A DNA stretch of 54,049 bases from an uncultured Faecalibacterium sp. (GCA_934540955.1 CAKTCY010000006.1:1-54049); one strand, 5' to 3'. Counted from the stretch's first letter, positions 16,566 to 25,065 are shown. Notes: generated by a model from the sequence alone, not told the origin. Program-made: numbers and translations.

Positions 16566-17903
16566 TCAAAGCTCTTCCCCACTCTCCGGCAGACGTGCTG
16601 TTACCGGTCTGCCCGGCTCGGTGTCCAACTCCAGCAGGGTTGCGGCGGTGTTTTCGTCCAGCGTCTGCACCGCACGCAGCTTGCGGCTGATGGCGCGGCT
16701 GCGCACCCCGATGAGGTTATCCAGTTCTTCATCCGTCTGGCGCAGGCGCTGCTGCATCTTGGAAAGCCCCTGCCCGAACTTATCAAACTCGGTCTTGACT
16801 GCGCCCAGCAGCTGCCACACCTCGCCGGAGCGCTTTTGGATGGCAAGGGTCTTGAAGCCCATTTGCAGGCTGTTGAGCAGTGCTGCCATGGTGCTGGGGC
16901 CGGCCACGTTCACCTGATAATCCCGCTGCAAAACTTCCAACAGTCCGGCGTTCACCACCTCGGCGTACAGACCCTCAAAGGGCAGAAACAGGATGCCGAA
17001 GGCCGTGGTATAGGGCGGCTCCACATATTTTTCCCGGATGTCCTTTGCCTCGCTGCGCAGCACCAGCTCCAGCGCGTGGCGGGCGTTTTCCACCGCCTGC
17101 GCATCGCCGGAGGCCTGCGCATCCTGCAGGTGGGCGTAGGTATCGCCGGGGAATTTGGAGTCGATGGGCAGCCAGACGCTGTTGCCGTCCACGCCGGGCA
17201 TCCGGATGGCGTACTCCACCCGCTGGGTGCTGCCGGGAATGGTGGCTACGTTGGTGTCGTACTGCTCCGGTGCAAGGATCTCTTCCAGGATCGCACCCAG
17301 CTGGATCTCGCCCAGAATGCCGCGGGTCTTAACGCCGGAGAGCACCTGCTTCAGCCCGCCCACATCCGCGGCAAGGCTCTGCATCTCGCCCAAGCCCTTG
17401 TACACCTGCTCCAGCTGGTCGTTGACTGCCTTAAAGCTTTCGGTCACCCGCTTTTGCAGCGCGTCCTGCAGCTGCTCGTCCACGGTGTGGCGGATCTCGT
17501 CCAGCTTCTGGGCGTTCTGTGCCTGCATGGCGGCAAGGCCGTCTGCCAGCGCCTTGCGCATTTCCTCCAGCTTGCGGGCGTTGGAGGCCTCCAGCCCCTG
17601 CAAGCGCTGCTCCATGGTCTGCTGCTGGGTGTTCTGCCCTGCCGTCAGGGTGCTGCTCATGCCCTGCACTGCGGTTTGCAGGGTATCGCTGATGTGCGCC
17701 ATCGCGGCCAGATTCTGCTGTGCCTGCTGCGCCTGCTTTTCCTCCAGAACCCGCGCCTGCGCCTCCAGCTGCTGACGCAGCCACTCCTTCAGGGCTTCGT
17801 CATCCTGCCGGGCGGCGGGCTTGCCGGTGCGGTACAGCAAAAGCGCCTGCAGCAGACAGATGGCCACCAGCAGAAGCGTATACAGTCCTGCCAAAAATTC
17901 CAT
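16566..17903 (-). CDS. rmuC: DNA recombination protein RmuC family
   Basis: 445 residues. One N-terminal membrane segment (about residues 4-24) is followed by a long Gln/Ala/Glu-rich coiled coil (about 35-190), then the conserved RmuC nuclease-like domain with GxxGE-type and LPIDSKFP motifs (GILGEIQLGAILEEIL and VWLPIDSKFPGD). RmuC limits inversions at short inverted repeats and is thought to be a nuclease of the PD-(D/E)xK type. The start ATG has AAAGGAG nearby. A terminator-like hairpin ends about 20 bases upstream, which leaves no room for a promoter after it. Confidence 0.92.
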   Translation of the reverse strand: MEFLAGLYTLLLVAICLLQALLLYRTGKPAARQDDEALKEWLRQQLEAQARVLEEKQAQQAQQNLAAMAHISDTLQTAVQGMSSTLTAGQNTQQQTMEQRLQGLEASNARKLEEMRKALADGLAAMQAQNAQKLDEIRHTVDEQLQDALQKRVTESFKAVNDQLEQVYKGLGEMQSLAADVGGLKQVLSGVKTRGILGEIQLGAILEEILAPEQYDTNVATIPGSTQRVEYAIRMPGVDGNSVWLPIDSKFPGDTYAHLQDAQASGDAQAVENARHALELVLRSEAKDIREKYVEPPYTTAFGILFLPFEGLYAEVVNAGLLEVLQRDYQVNVAGPSTMAALLNSLQMGFKTLAIQKRSGEVWQLLGAVKTEFDKFGQGLSKMQQRLRQTDEELDNLIGVRSRAISRKLRAVQTLDENTAATLLELDTEPGRPVTARLPESGEEL

Positions 17904-17923
17904 AGACTGGTTCTCCTTTTAAC

Positions 17924-17961
17924 TCAAAAATCCGGGTCTTGCGGTAATGGCAGACCCGGAT
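17924..17961 (-). terminator. Terminator after the transglutaminase-like gene, directly upstream of rmuC
   Basis: A perfect 10-bp stem (ATCCGGGTCT at 17930-17939 with AGACCCGGAT at 17952-17961). On the minus strand it is followed by TTTTGAGTT. It lies between the end of one gene and the ribosome binding site of rmuC, so it may act as a partial terminator. Confidence 0.8.
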
Positions 17962-17965
17962 ATGC

Positions 17966-19429
17966 TTATACTTCCTGATGCTTTACGATCTCCTGCGTGG
18001 TCTCTACCTGCTGGCCGTACAGACCCACGCCGTCTACCTCCATCTCGCCCACCTGATTATCACAGGGGTCGGCGCGGAAGGCGCACATGGGCGGGTCGAA
18101 GGGAGCGCAGATGTCGCTGTTGGCCACCATGCGGTCGGTGTCCAGATTGCCGAAGTAGTGCAGACGCATCTTCTCGTTGCCCGCACGCGCCATGGAGGCA
18201 CCGGCGGAGCAATCGGCGTACATCCAGCCCTTGGGTGCAATGTAGAACATTGCCCAGTCGTGGCAGCCGGCCGTCTCCGGACGTGCCACCATGCCGCTCT
18301 GCCACTTTGCCGGGATGCCTGCAATGCGGCAAAGGGTGATGAAGGTGGCAGCCATCACGCCGCAATCGCCACGGCGGCTGCGAGCGCAATTATCAGTGAT
18401 GTTCTCGTGCACAAAATACATGGGCTGGAAGTGGTAGTGCACATTCAGGGTGACAAAATCATAAATGCGCTTTGCCTTCTGCACCGGGTCGGTGATGCCC
18501 TCGGTCAGCTGCGCAGCCAGTGCCTTCATATAGGGGGTAAAGGCGATGTGGGGCAGCTGCTCGGCGGTGTCAAAATCCGGCTGCACCGGGTCGGCCTGCA
18601 GCTCCAGCGGGGCGGCGTAGTGCGCGGTGCTGCGGTAGCTGTACTGTGCACCAAAGCGGCAGTTCTCGGCAAGGTCTGCCTCCCAGTATGCGGTGCGCTG
18701 GGGGGCAGTCTCCGGTGCGATATAGGTCGGCTGCGCGGTAAAGCTGTCCAGCGTGATATTGCTCTGTGCCGGGCAGGCAGCGGGCAGCGGCAGCCATACC
18801 TTGACGTGCACGGTGCTTCTGCCCTCGGCCTTTGCGGCGGCAAGGGCACGGGCAAAGATCTCGTCGGTCATGCCGATGCTGGTGCGCAGGGTGATGTCTG
18901 CACTGACTGCGCCGGTGCGCACCATCTGGTCGTGCTGAGGCTCAAAACGATCCCAGCTGCGCTCCGGGACGGGCGCGTCCAGCTGACGGGCGGCAAGGTC
19001 GGGATGGGTGGCCACCAGCGTTTCGGCGGCGCGGTAGATATAGCGCTTCTGCCCCTCCACAAAGCGCCAGTCCATCTGACCGGCAGCGTCCAGCGCGGCA
19101 AATTCCTCGGCGGTAAAGTCCCGCAGGGTGGCCTGCAGCCGGCTCAGCAGCTGGTCGGCGGTCAGGGTGTAATCCCGCGGCAGGCGGCGCAAAATCTCCC
19201 GGTGCGCCAATAGACCCTGCCGCCACGCATCCACGCCGTGGGGGGTGGGGTTTACCGGCAGCGCACCCTGCGGGTGCAGGGGCTGGTTCTGGCTGGCAGT
19301 CCAGTCCTCGGCCAGGCAGGCGTCGATGCGCGCAATGGCGGCATCGTAGTAGCCCGCCTCCTTCAGGCGGCGGATATCGTCCGGCAGCTCCATGTTCAGG
19401 TATGCAAAACAGGTATTCCAGTCCTTCAT
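17966..19429 (-). CDS. Transglutaminase-like cysteine peptidase domain protein
   Basis: 487 residues. The C-terminal half holds the transglutaminase-like catalytic triad: Cys in RGDCGVMA, His in CHDWAMFY and Asp in YADCSAG. The N-terminal half (about 1-190) is helical and unrecognised; a beta-rich segment follows. No signal peptide or membrane segment, so it is probably cytoplasmic, where such domains act as proteases or amidases. The start is MKDWNTCF because AAGGAG lies 8 bases upstream; the longer frame from 19450 includes that site. It has its own promoter at 19525-19552 and a terminator. The substrate is unknown. Confidence 0.82.
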   Translation of the reverse strand: MKDWNTCFAYLNMELPDDIRRLKEAGYYDAAIARIDACLAEDWTASQNQPLHPQGALPVNPTPHGVDAWRQGLLAHREILRRLPRDYTLTADQLLSRLQATLRDFTAEEFAALDAAGQMDWRFVEGQKRYIYRAAETLVATHPDLAARQLDAPVPERSWDRFEPQHDQMVRTGAVSADITLRTSIGMTDEIFARALAAAKAEGRSTVHVKVWLPLPAACPAQSNITLDSFTAQPTYIAPETAPQRTAYWEADLAENCRFGAQYSYRSTAHYAAPLELQADPVQPDFDTAEQLPHIAFTPYMKALAAQLTEGITDPVQKAKRIYDFVTLNVHYHFQPMYFVHENITDNCARSRRGDCGVMAATFITLCRIAGIPAKWQSGMVARPETAGCHDWAMFYIAPKGWMYADCSAGASMARAGNEKMRLHYFGNLDTDRMVANSDICAPFDPPMCAFRADPCDNQVGEMEVDGVGLYGQQVETTQEIVKHQEV

Positions 19430-19524
19430 ATTCTCTACTCCTTTTCCCACAGCAGAATGCCGCGCCCGGCATACGGCTGCATCTGCCAGTACGGATGCGG
19501 CGCTCTGTGCATTCTTGTCCCTTT

Positions 19525-19552
19525 ATTGTATCACAAACGAGGGGGATGTCAA
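19525..19552 (-). promoter_or_regulatory. Promoter of the transglutaminase-like gene
   Basis: On the minus strand: consensus -35 TTGACA (19547-19552), 16-base spacer, -10 TACAAT (19525-19530). Confidence 0.7.
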
Positions 19553-19576
19553 AGCAATTTCTGTGCAGTCCGCTTC

Positions 19577-19605
19577 TTGTACCATCCGGCAAATTCTGCT
19601 ATACT
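19577..19605 (+). promoter_or_regulatory. Promoter of the Pat-type acetyltransferase gene
   Basis: -35 TTGTAC (19577-19582), 17-base spacer, -10 TATACT (19600-19605). It sits back-to-back with the minus-strand promoter 25 bases away. Confidence 0.7.
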
Positions 19606-19666
19606 GGAGTTTATCCGGGAGTGGAAAGAGAATGCGGGCAATTTTCGGCCCGCCGAGGATGAAAGT

Positions 19667-20185
19667 ATGGATAAGATCATCATCCGGCCTATGACGCCGG
19701 AGGACTGGAGCGCAGTCTCCAGAATTTATGTTGAGGGCATTGCCACGGAATACGCCACCTTCCAGACCGAATGCCCGCCCTATACCGCGTGGGACGCCTC
19801 CCACACAAAGGAGTGCCGTCTGGTCATTCTTTCCGGCGGAGTGCTGGCGGGGTGGTGCGCTTTGCACCGGGTAGACCCTCGCTGGTGCTACCGGGGCGTG
19901 GCCGAGGTAAGCATCTATGTAGGCGAGCAGTTCCGAGGGCACGGACTGGGCTTTCAGCTGTTGAGCGCCCTGTGCGCCGCTGCCGAAAAGGCCGGGTACT
20001 GGACGCTGCAATCCACCGTTTTGCAGGATAACGCCGCCAGCCGTGCCCTGCACGCCAAGTGCGGCTTCCGGCTGGTGGGGCGCCGGGAGCGTATTGCGCG
20101 GGACTGCCACGGCCGCTGGCTGGACACCTATCTGATGGAGCGTCGCGCCGCTGCAGACGAGCCGGAGGGGTTCAAAAAGCTGTGA
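19667..20185 (+). CDS. GNAT acetyltransferase, phosphinothricin acetyltransferase/MddA-like
   Basis: 172 residues. The N-terminus IIIRPMTPEDW...IYVEGIATEYATFQ is characteristic of the Pat/Bar/YncA subfamily, which acetylates phosphinothricin, methionine sulfoximine or similar amino acid analogues. The acetyl-CoA loop is FRGHGLGFQLL, and the C-terminal HAKCGFRLVG strand is present. GAGG lies about 8 bases before the ATG; longer in-frame extensions lie upstream of the promoter and are rejected. A perfect 16-bp hairpin closes the unit. Confidence 0.88.
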   Translation: MDKIIIRPMTPEDWSAVSRIYVEGIATEYATFQTECPPYTAWDASHTKECRLVILSGGVLAGWCALHRVDPRWCYRGVAEVSIYVGEQFRGHGLGFQLLSALCAAAEKAGYWTLQSTVLQDNAASRALHAKCGFRLVGRRERIARDCHGRWLDTYLMERRAAADEPEGFKKL

Positions 20186-20218
20186 CCAGCCCCACCGGGC
20201 ACAGACTTATTTTTATTT

Positions 20219-20258
20219 GCAGAGCGGGAAAATCTGCAGATTTTCCCGCTCTGCCTTT
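20219..20258 (+). terminator. Hairpin after the acetyltransferase gene
   Basis: A perfect 16-bp stem (20219-20234 with 20239-20254) and 4-base loop, followed by CTTTTC. The U-tract is short, but the stem is very strong. Confidence 0.8.
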
Positions 20259-20274
20259 TCATGACGTATAAACA

Positions 20275-20318
20275 GAAGGAGCCGCTGCACTTTTGGGGTG
20301 CAGCGGCTCTTGTTATTT
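20275..20318. terminator. Second hairpin between convergent genes
   Basis: An 11-bp stem (GAGCCGCTGCA at 20279-20289 with TGCAGCGGCTC at 20299-20309). It is followed by TTGTTATTT on the plus strand and CTTCTGTTTAT on the minus strand. It probably terminates the HD-domain gene on the minus strand and backs up the first hairpin on the plus strand. Confidence 0.75.
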
Positions 20319-20332
20319 ACAATGATCCAGTT

Positions 20333-20857
20333 TTACCACTCGTCGTATTCGCCGTCGGCGTTTTTGGTGGCAGCCACACGGCTGTGCTTGAACATACTTT
20401 CCACCACAGCACAGTACTTATCGGCAAGGCAGACGATGATAGCCTCGCGGCAGCTGGGCACATGACGGAAGGTCAGCGGCCACATATGGCTGGAAATGAT
20501 GCTCTGTTCCTTTTTGGTGATATGGAACACCTGTTCCGCATTGACGCAGGCGCAGCCCGGGTGGGAGAAGCCGTGCATCTCGAACAGGCGGCGGATGCCG
20601 TGGAAAGTACCCTTTTTGTGCCAGTCATACAGGTAAAAATCGTGCAGGAATGCACCGACAGCCAGCGAGGTCTCGTCTGCACCCAGATGCAGCCGATGGT
20701 TCAGCCAGCAGCTGACCAGCACCACGTTCTTGCAATGCTGATAGGTGGTAACGTCCCCATGCTGGATGAACTCCCGCATCTGCTGTACCTTGGGGTTGCG
20801 GTCGTATTTTTCCAGAATGGCATGAAGCCGTTCGCGTTCCGTAACAGAAAGCTGCAT
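20333..20857 (-). CDS. HD-domain phosphohydrolase
   Basis: 174 residues. Metal ligands of the HD superfamily are visible: His in YQHCKNVV, the HD pair in GAFLHDFYLYDWH, and the later Asp in CLADKYC. The domain hydrolyses phosphate ester or nucleotide bonds; the substrate is unknown. The ATG at 20855-20857 has AAAGGAA 9 bases upstream; a TTG two codons earlier is less likely. The preceding minus-strand gene ends 32 bases upstream, so they form a probable two-gene unit. Confidence 0.82.
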   Translation of the reverse strand: MQLSVTERERLHAILEKYDRNPKVQQMREFIQHGDVTTYQHCKNVVLVSCWLNHRLHLGADETSLAVGAFLHDFYLYDWHKKGTFHGIRRLFEMHGFSHPGCACVNAEQVFHITKKEQSIISSHMWPLTFRHVPSCREAIIVCLADKYCAVVESMFKHSRVAATKNADGEYDEW

Positions 20858-20889
20858 GAGCAAAATTTCCTTTCAACTCAAAACATGAT

Positions 20890-21330
20890 TCAAGAGCGGA
20901 GCTGCACCGGGTTGGAATTGCCGAAGTTTTCGGCCTTGGACGGGTTTGCCCGCTTGAGGGACAGATCCACCAGATACTGCTTGCCATCGCCCAGCTCCTC
21001 CAGCTGGGCAAGCTTTGCATTGGCAGCGGCCTCGTCCGGGTACCACTGGATCAGGAAGAAGTTTTCCGCTTCCACCCCGTAGTACAGCCAGAAGCCGTCT
21101 GCCCGCAGCAGATCGTCCAGATGATCCACCTCTTCGCCGTCCGGCAGGCCAAGGCCTTCCTCTGCGTAGAGGTTTTCCGGCTCTACCTGCAGCATCTCAA
21201 TGACCTGAATGGAGCTTTGCAGGTACTCGTCCTGCGAGGTGCTCTTATCCGAGCGCTCCCAGCCGGTGAGAAATGCCTGCATGAGCAGATCGCGCACCTT
21301 GATGCGCGGCAGTGTGGGATCCATAACCAT
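20890..21330 (-). CDS. Hypothetical acidic protein
   Basis: About 146 residues starting MVMDPTLPRIKVRDLL; AAGGAAA lies about 5 bases before the ATG at 21328-21330. I do not recognise a family. The middle is very acidic (EPENLYAEEGLGLPDGEEVDHLDDLL), and YLVDLSLKRANPSKAENFGNS forms a more basic end. No membrane segment or signal peptide. The promoter at 21369-21397 and the HD-domain gene downstream suggest joint expression. Confidence 0.75.
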   Translation of the reverse strand: MVMDPTLPRIKVRDLLMQAFLTGWERSDKSTSQDEYLQSSIQVIEMLQVEPENLYAEEGLGLPDGEEVDHLDDLLRADGFWLYYGVEAENFFLIQWYPDEAAANAKLAQLEELGDGKQYLVDLSLKRANPSKAENFGNSNPVQLRS

Positions 21331-21368
21331 TTTTGTTTCCTTCTTTCGTGGCTTCATCCCCGTTGGAC

Positions 21369-21397
21369 AGTATACGGCATACGCCTGTGCAAGTCAA
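21369..21397 (-). promoter_or_regulatory. Promoter of the acidic protein / HD-domain unit
   Basis: On the minus strand: -35 TTGACT (21392-21397), 17-base spacer, -10 TATACT (21369-21374). Confidence 0.75.
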
Positions 21398-21468
21398 CGG
21401 TTTATTTGTGAATTTTTTGTAGGTATGGCTAAAATTTACACACGCTTTTCCTGTTTCAGTCGGTTATT

Positions 21469-22245
21469 TCAGGCGCGGAAGGAAAAGGTATCGTTCAGCC
21501 ATTCCACCGCAAGCTGCACCCAGCGGTTGCGGTGGGCGCTGTCGGCGTCCACCTCCGGGGTGGAGATGCTGGTGCCGTGGCAGCCTTTTTCAAACAGGTG
21601 CGCCTCGCACGGCGCGCCCGCCTTGTGCAGGGCGCTGAGCAGCAGCAGCGTGTTTTCCACCGGGACGGTCTCGTCCTCCATGGTATGCCAGACAAACACC
21701 GGCGGTGTGTCTGGCGTAATTTTATCCTCCAGCGTAAAGCGCTGGTGGGCGGCAATGTCCTGCGTACCGGAAAGCTGCACAAAGCTGCCCCGGTGGGCGT
21801 ATTCCCCGGCGGTGACCACCGGGTAGGCCAGCAGCAGAGCGTTGGGGCGCGGCTGGTCTGCCATGCCGGGGATATCCCACACCGCACCGGACAGTGCCAG
21901 ATGGCCGCCCGCCGAAAAGCCGCACAAAGCGATCTGATCCGGCAGGATATTCCACTGCGCCGCGTGCTGCCGCACAAGGCCGATGGCCTGTGCCAGCTGC
22001 CGCATGGGCAGCGCATCCCGGGCGCTGTCCCCTACTGCGTAGTGCAGCACCGCCGTGTGATACCCCGCTGCTGCAAATTGCAGCGCTACGGGGTCGCCCT
22101 CCCGGGGGCTGACGTGGTTATAGCCGCCGCCGGGCACCACCAGTACCAGCGGGCGCTGCCGGAAGTGCGGCATGGCCTCCACGCTCTCCCGCAGGTAGAG
22201 CGTCAGCGTACCGCCGCCGGTCAGCTCCAGTTGCTCAAGCTGCAT
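21469..22245 (-). CDS. Alpha/beta hydrolase, acetyl-esterase type
   Basis: 258 residues without signal peptide. The oxyanion region PGGGYNHVSPREGDPVA resembles the HGGG-type motif of the hormone-sensitive-lipase / xylan acetylesterase group. The nucleophile elbow is GFSAGGH, the acid is probably the Asp in MEDETVPV, and the catalytic His lies in EKGCHGTS. It probably removes acetyl or other short acyl groups from sugars or small esters. Its ATG follows immediately on the TAA of the upstream gene (TAAATG), and AAGGAGG lies inside that gene's last codons, so the two are co-translated. Confidence 0.87.
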   Translation of the reverse strand: MQLEQLELTGGGTLTLYLRESVEAMPHFRQRPLVLVVPGGGYNHVSPREGDPVALQFAAAGYHTAVLHYAVGDSARDALPMRQLAQAIGLVRQHAAQWNILPDQIALCGFSAGGHLALSGAVWDIPGMADQPRPNALLLAYPVVTAGEYAHRGSFVQLSGTQDIAAHQRFTLEDKITPDTPPVFVWHTMEDETVPVENTLLLLSALHKAGAPCEAHLFEKGCHGTSISTPEVDADSAHRNRWVQLAVEWLNDTFSFRA

Positions 22246-22737
22246 TTACGCATCCTCCTTATAAAAGCCGTGCCGCCCCTCTGGGTGGGCTGCAATGAAC
22301 TCTGCGCACAGGTCGGCGCAAATGCGGCACAGCTCCGGGCAGGGGCGCTTTTTATAATAGTCTGCAGTGCGTTCCTCTGCCGCTGTGCCCCCGGCAGGGG
22401 CAGCGCCCGCCTTTGCCAGCAGCTCCCGGCAGATGATGCTGCCGCCGCCGTTGCGGCTGCGGTACTGCTCTGCCGCCTGCTGCACCAGCGCGTACATCCG
22501 GGATTTATCCTTGGGGTCTGTGGGGTCGGCATAGACCATGCTCAGCACGGTCACCACGCCGCAGAACGCCCCGCACACCTCCCGCATCCGGCCAATGCCT
22601 GCGCCAAACCCTGCGGAAAGGCGCAGCGCCATCTCCTCGGTCAGGCCAAGCTGCGGTGCAAATGCCGCCACCACGCTCTGACTGCAATTATAGCCCTGCA
22701 AAAACCATGCGTAAGCGGCATCGCCCTGTTTTGACAT
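22246..22737 (-). CDS. C_GCAxxG_C_C family redox-type protein
   Basis: 163 residues of the family named after its cysteine pattern: NCSQSVV, the GFGAGIGRMREVCGAFCG segment and the C-terminal CPELCRIC cluster. The family is thought to bind a metal or Fe-S cluster, but its biochemical role is not established. The start is MSKQGDAAYAW, with AAGGA 9 bases upstream; an ATG 21 bases further out lies before that site. Directly linked to the esterase gene. Frequent in anaerobic Firmicutes. Confidence 0.88.
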   Translation of the reverse strand: MSKQGDAAYAWFLQGYNCSQSVVAAFAPQLGLTEEMALRLSAGFGAGIGRMREVCGAFCGVVTVLSMVYADPTDPKDKSRMYALVQQAAEQYRSRNGGGSIICRELLAKAGAAPAGGTAAEERTADYYKKRPCPELCRICADLCAEFIAAHPEGRHGFYKEDA

Positions 22738-22767
22738 TTTCTCACATCCTTCCGGCATACTCGCTCC

Positions 22768-22797
22768 ATTATAGCACAGTCCGCGCAAAAGTGGGAA
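22768..22797 (-). promoter_or_regulatory. Probable promoter of the C_GCAxxG_C_C/esterase unit
   Basis: On the minus strand: consensus -10 TATAAT (22768-22773) with a weak -35 TTCCCA (22792-22797) at 18-base spacing. Confidence 0.5.
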
Positions 22798-22892
22798 ACT
22801 CTTTGCAAGAAAATTTATAAGAAACGATCCCAGCGCGCCGTTTCGTGCACAGGAGAACAAATTTTAACTTTTTTAACTTTTTATGAAAAGCC

Positions 22893-22921
22893 TTGATTTT
22901 CCCTGCAAGTCGTTGTATATT
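22893..22921 (+). promoter_or_regulatory. Promoter of htpG
   Basis: -35 TTGATT (22893-22898), 17-base spacer, -10 TATATT (22916-22921). The -10 touches the CIRCE element, which places repressor binding over the transcription start. Confidence 0.8.
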
Positions 22922-22946
22922 AGCACTCAGAAGTTATGAGTGCTAA
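22920..22946 (+). promoter_or_regulatory. CIRCE operator (HrcA binding site) upstream of htpG
   Basis: TTAGCACTC (22920-22928), nine bases, GAGTGCTAA (22938-22946): a perfect match to the CIRCE consensus. HrcA binding here represses class I heat-shock genes. Its position at the -10/start site is the classical repressing position. Confidence 0.95.
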
Positions 22947-23007
22947 GTGCTCTGGTGCTTTGCCGGGGCACGGTGCACCAAATATGTGATAAAAGAGGTT
23001 TTGTATT

Positions 23008-24936
23008 ATGGCCAAGAAAGAATTTCAGGCAGAGAGCAAAAAACTGATGGACATGATGATCAACTCCATCTATACCAATAAAGAGATCTTCCTGCGCGAG
23101 CTGATCTCCAACGCTTCGGACGCCATCGACAAGCTGTACTATAAGAGCCTGACCGACACCTCCGTGGGCATGAACAAGGGCGATTTCCGCATCCTCATCA
23201 CCCGCGATAAGGAAAACCGCATCCTGACCGTGGAGGATAACGGCATCGGTATGACCAAGGAAGAGCTGGAGCAGAATCTGGGCACCATTGCACACTCCGG
23301 TTCTCTGGATTTCAAGAAGGACAACAAGGACGAGAACATCGATATCATCGGTCAGTTCGGTGTGGGCTTCTACTCTGCCTTTATGGTGGCCGATAAGCTG
23401 ACCGTTATCTCCAAGGCATACGGCTCGGACGAGGCTTGGCAGTGGGAGTCCTCCGGCGTGGACGGCTACGAGATGACCCCCGCTCAGAAGGATACCGTGG
23501 GCACCCAGATCATTCTGCACATCAAGCCGGATACCGACACCGAGCAGTACGACAACTTCCTGGATGAATACGGCATTGTGGCCATTGTGAAGAAGTACAG
23601 CGACTATGTGCGTTACCCCATCCAGATGGAGCGCGAAAAGAGCCGTCAGAAGCCGGAACCGGACCCCAAGCCCGAGGACTACAAGCCGGAGTGGGAGACC
23701 TACACCGAGCTGGAGACCCTGAACAGCATGATCCCTATCTGGAAGAAGCAGAAGAGCGAAGTGACCGATGAGGAGTACAACAGCTTCTACAAGGATAAGT
23801 TCGGCGATTACGCCGACCCCGCCCGGGTCATTGTGAGCCGCACCGAGGGCACTGCCAACTACAACGCCCTGCTGTTCGTACCCAGCCACCGCCCCTACGA
23901 TTTCTACACCAAGGACTACGAGAAGGGTCTGGCACTGTACGCCTCCGGTGTGCTGATTATGGAAAAGTGCGCCGACCTGCTGCCGGATTACTTCAGCTTT
24001 GTGAAGGGCATCGTGGATAGTCAGGACCTGAGCCTGAATATCAGCCGTGAGATGCTGCAGAAGGACAGCCAGCTGAAGCTGATCCACAATGCACTGGAAA
24101 AGAAGATCAAGAACGAGCTGCACGCCATGCTGAACAACGACCGTGCGAAGTACGAGGAGCTCTGGAAGGAGTTCGGCCGTCAGATCAAGTTTGGTGCTTA
24201 CTCTGACTACGGGATGCACGCCGAGCTGCTGCGCGACCTGCTGCTGTTCTGGTCTGCCAAGGAGCAGAAGATGGTCACCCTGCAGGAGTACATCGACAAG
24301 ATGCCCGCCGAGCAAAAGTACATCTACTTTGCCGCAGGCGATTCCACCGACCGTCTGGCAAAGCTGCCCTCCGCAGAGCTGGTGCTGGACAAGGGCTTTG
24401 ACGTGCTGCTGCTGACCGAGGACGTGGACGAGTTCTGCCTGCAGATCCTGCACAGCTACCCCCGCAAGGATGCCGAGGGCAAGGACGGCACCGTGGAGTT
24501 CAAGAACGTGAACAGCGGCGATCTGGGTCTGGAGTCTGAGGAGGAGAAGAAGGCCGCCGAGGATGCCACCGCCGAGAACAAGGCTCTGTTCGATGCCATG
24601 AAGGACGCTTTGAACGGCAAAGTGAAGGAGGTCAAGGTCTCTACCCGCCTGAAGGATCATCCTGTCTGCCTGAGCGCTGACGGCCCGCTGTCCATCGAGA
24701 TGGAGAAGGTTCTGTCCAAGCAGCCCGGCAGCGAGGGCGTGAAGAGCGACAAGGTGCTGGAGCTGAACGTGAACCACCCCGTGTTTGCTGCCCTGAAGGC
24801 CGCACAGGAGGCCGGTGACACCGAGAAGCTGAACAAGTACAGCGCCCTGCTGTACGCACAGGCACAGCTGATCGAGGGTCTGCCCGTGGATGACCCCGCC
24901 GCTTACGCCGAGGCCGTTTGCAGCCTGATGAAGTAA
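23008..24936 (+). CDS. htpG: Chaperone protein HtpG (Hsp90)
   Basis: 642-residue ATP-dependent Hsp90 chaperone. The N-terminal GHKL ATPase motifs are clear: ELISNASDAIDKL, EDNGIGM and GQFGVGFYSAF. The middle domain catalytic loop region (NISREMLQ) and a C-terminal dimerisation domain follow. Length and order are normal. The ribosome binding site is a modest AGAGG before the ATG. Control by a perfect CIRCE implies HrcA-dependent heat induction with groE and dnaK. Codon use is strongly GC-biased, as expected for a highly expressed gene. Confidence 0.97.
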   Translation: MAKKEFQAESKKLMDMMINSIYTNKEIFLRELISNASDAIDKLYYKSLTDTSVGMNKGDFRILITRDKENRILTVEDNGIGMTKEELEQNLGTIAHSGSLDFKKDNKDENIDIIGQFGVGFYSAFMVADKLTVISKAYGSDEAWQWESSGVDGYEMTPAQKDTVGTQIILHIKPDTDTEQYDNFLDEYGIVAIVKKYSDYVRYPIQMEREKSRQKPEPDPKPEDYKPEWETYTELETLNSMIPIWKKQKSEVTDEEYNSFYKDKFGDYADPARVIVSRTEGTANYNALLFVPSHRPYDFYTKDYEKGLALYASGVLIMEKCADLLPDYFSFVKGIVDSQDLSLNISREMLQKDSQLKLIHNALEKKIKNELHAMLNNDRAKYEELWKEFGRQIKFGAYSDYGMHAELLRDLLLFWSAKEQKMVTLQEYIDKMPAEQKYIYFAAGDSTDRLAKLPSAELVLDKGFDVLLLTEDVDEFCLQILHSYPRKDAEGKDGTVEFKNVNSGDLGLESEEEKKAAEDATAENKALFDAMKDALNGKVKEVKVSTRLKDHPVCLSADGPLSIEMEKVLSKQPGSEGVKSDKVLELNVNHPVFAALKAAQEAGDTEKLNKYSALLYAQAQLIEGLPVDDPAAYAEAVCSLMK

Positions 24937-24946
24937 GCTTTTATGG

Positions 24947-24983
24947 AGAGGCCGTTGTGCATTTGCGCAGCGGCCTCTTTTTG
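24947..24983 (+). terminator. Terminator of htpG
   Basis: An 8-bp stem (AGAGGCCG at 24947-24954 with CGGCCTCT at 24971-24978) with further inner pairing, followed by TTTTTG. Confidence 0.85.
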
Positions 24984-25065
24984 TGGAAGAACAATTTTTG
25001 ATTTTGCGCTTGTCGCGGTCTGCGGACCGCTCCAAGCGCATTTTCACGGGAACAGAAATACCCCC

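Noticed and set aside
19238..19666. Longer N-terminus for the Pat-type acetyltransferase
   Set aside because: The extension lies upstream of the promoter at 19577-19605 and runs opposite the transglutaminase-like gene; homology starts at 19667.
22927..25047. Antisense open frame of 706 codons opposite htpG
   Set aside because: Shadow of a highly expressed GC-biased gene; it also covers the htpG promoter and CIRCE element.
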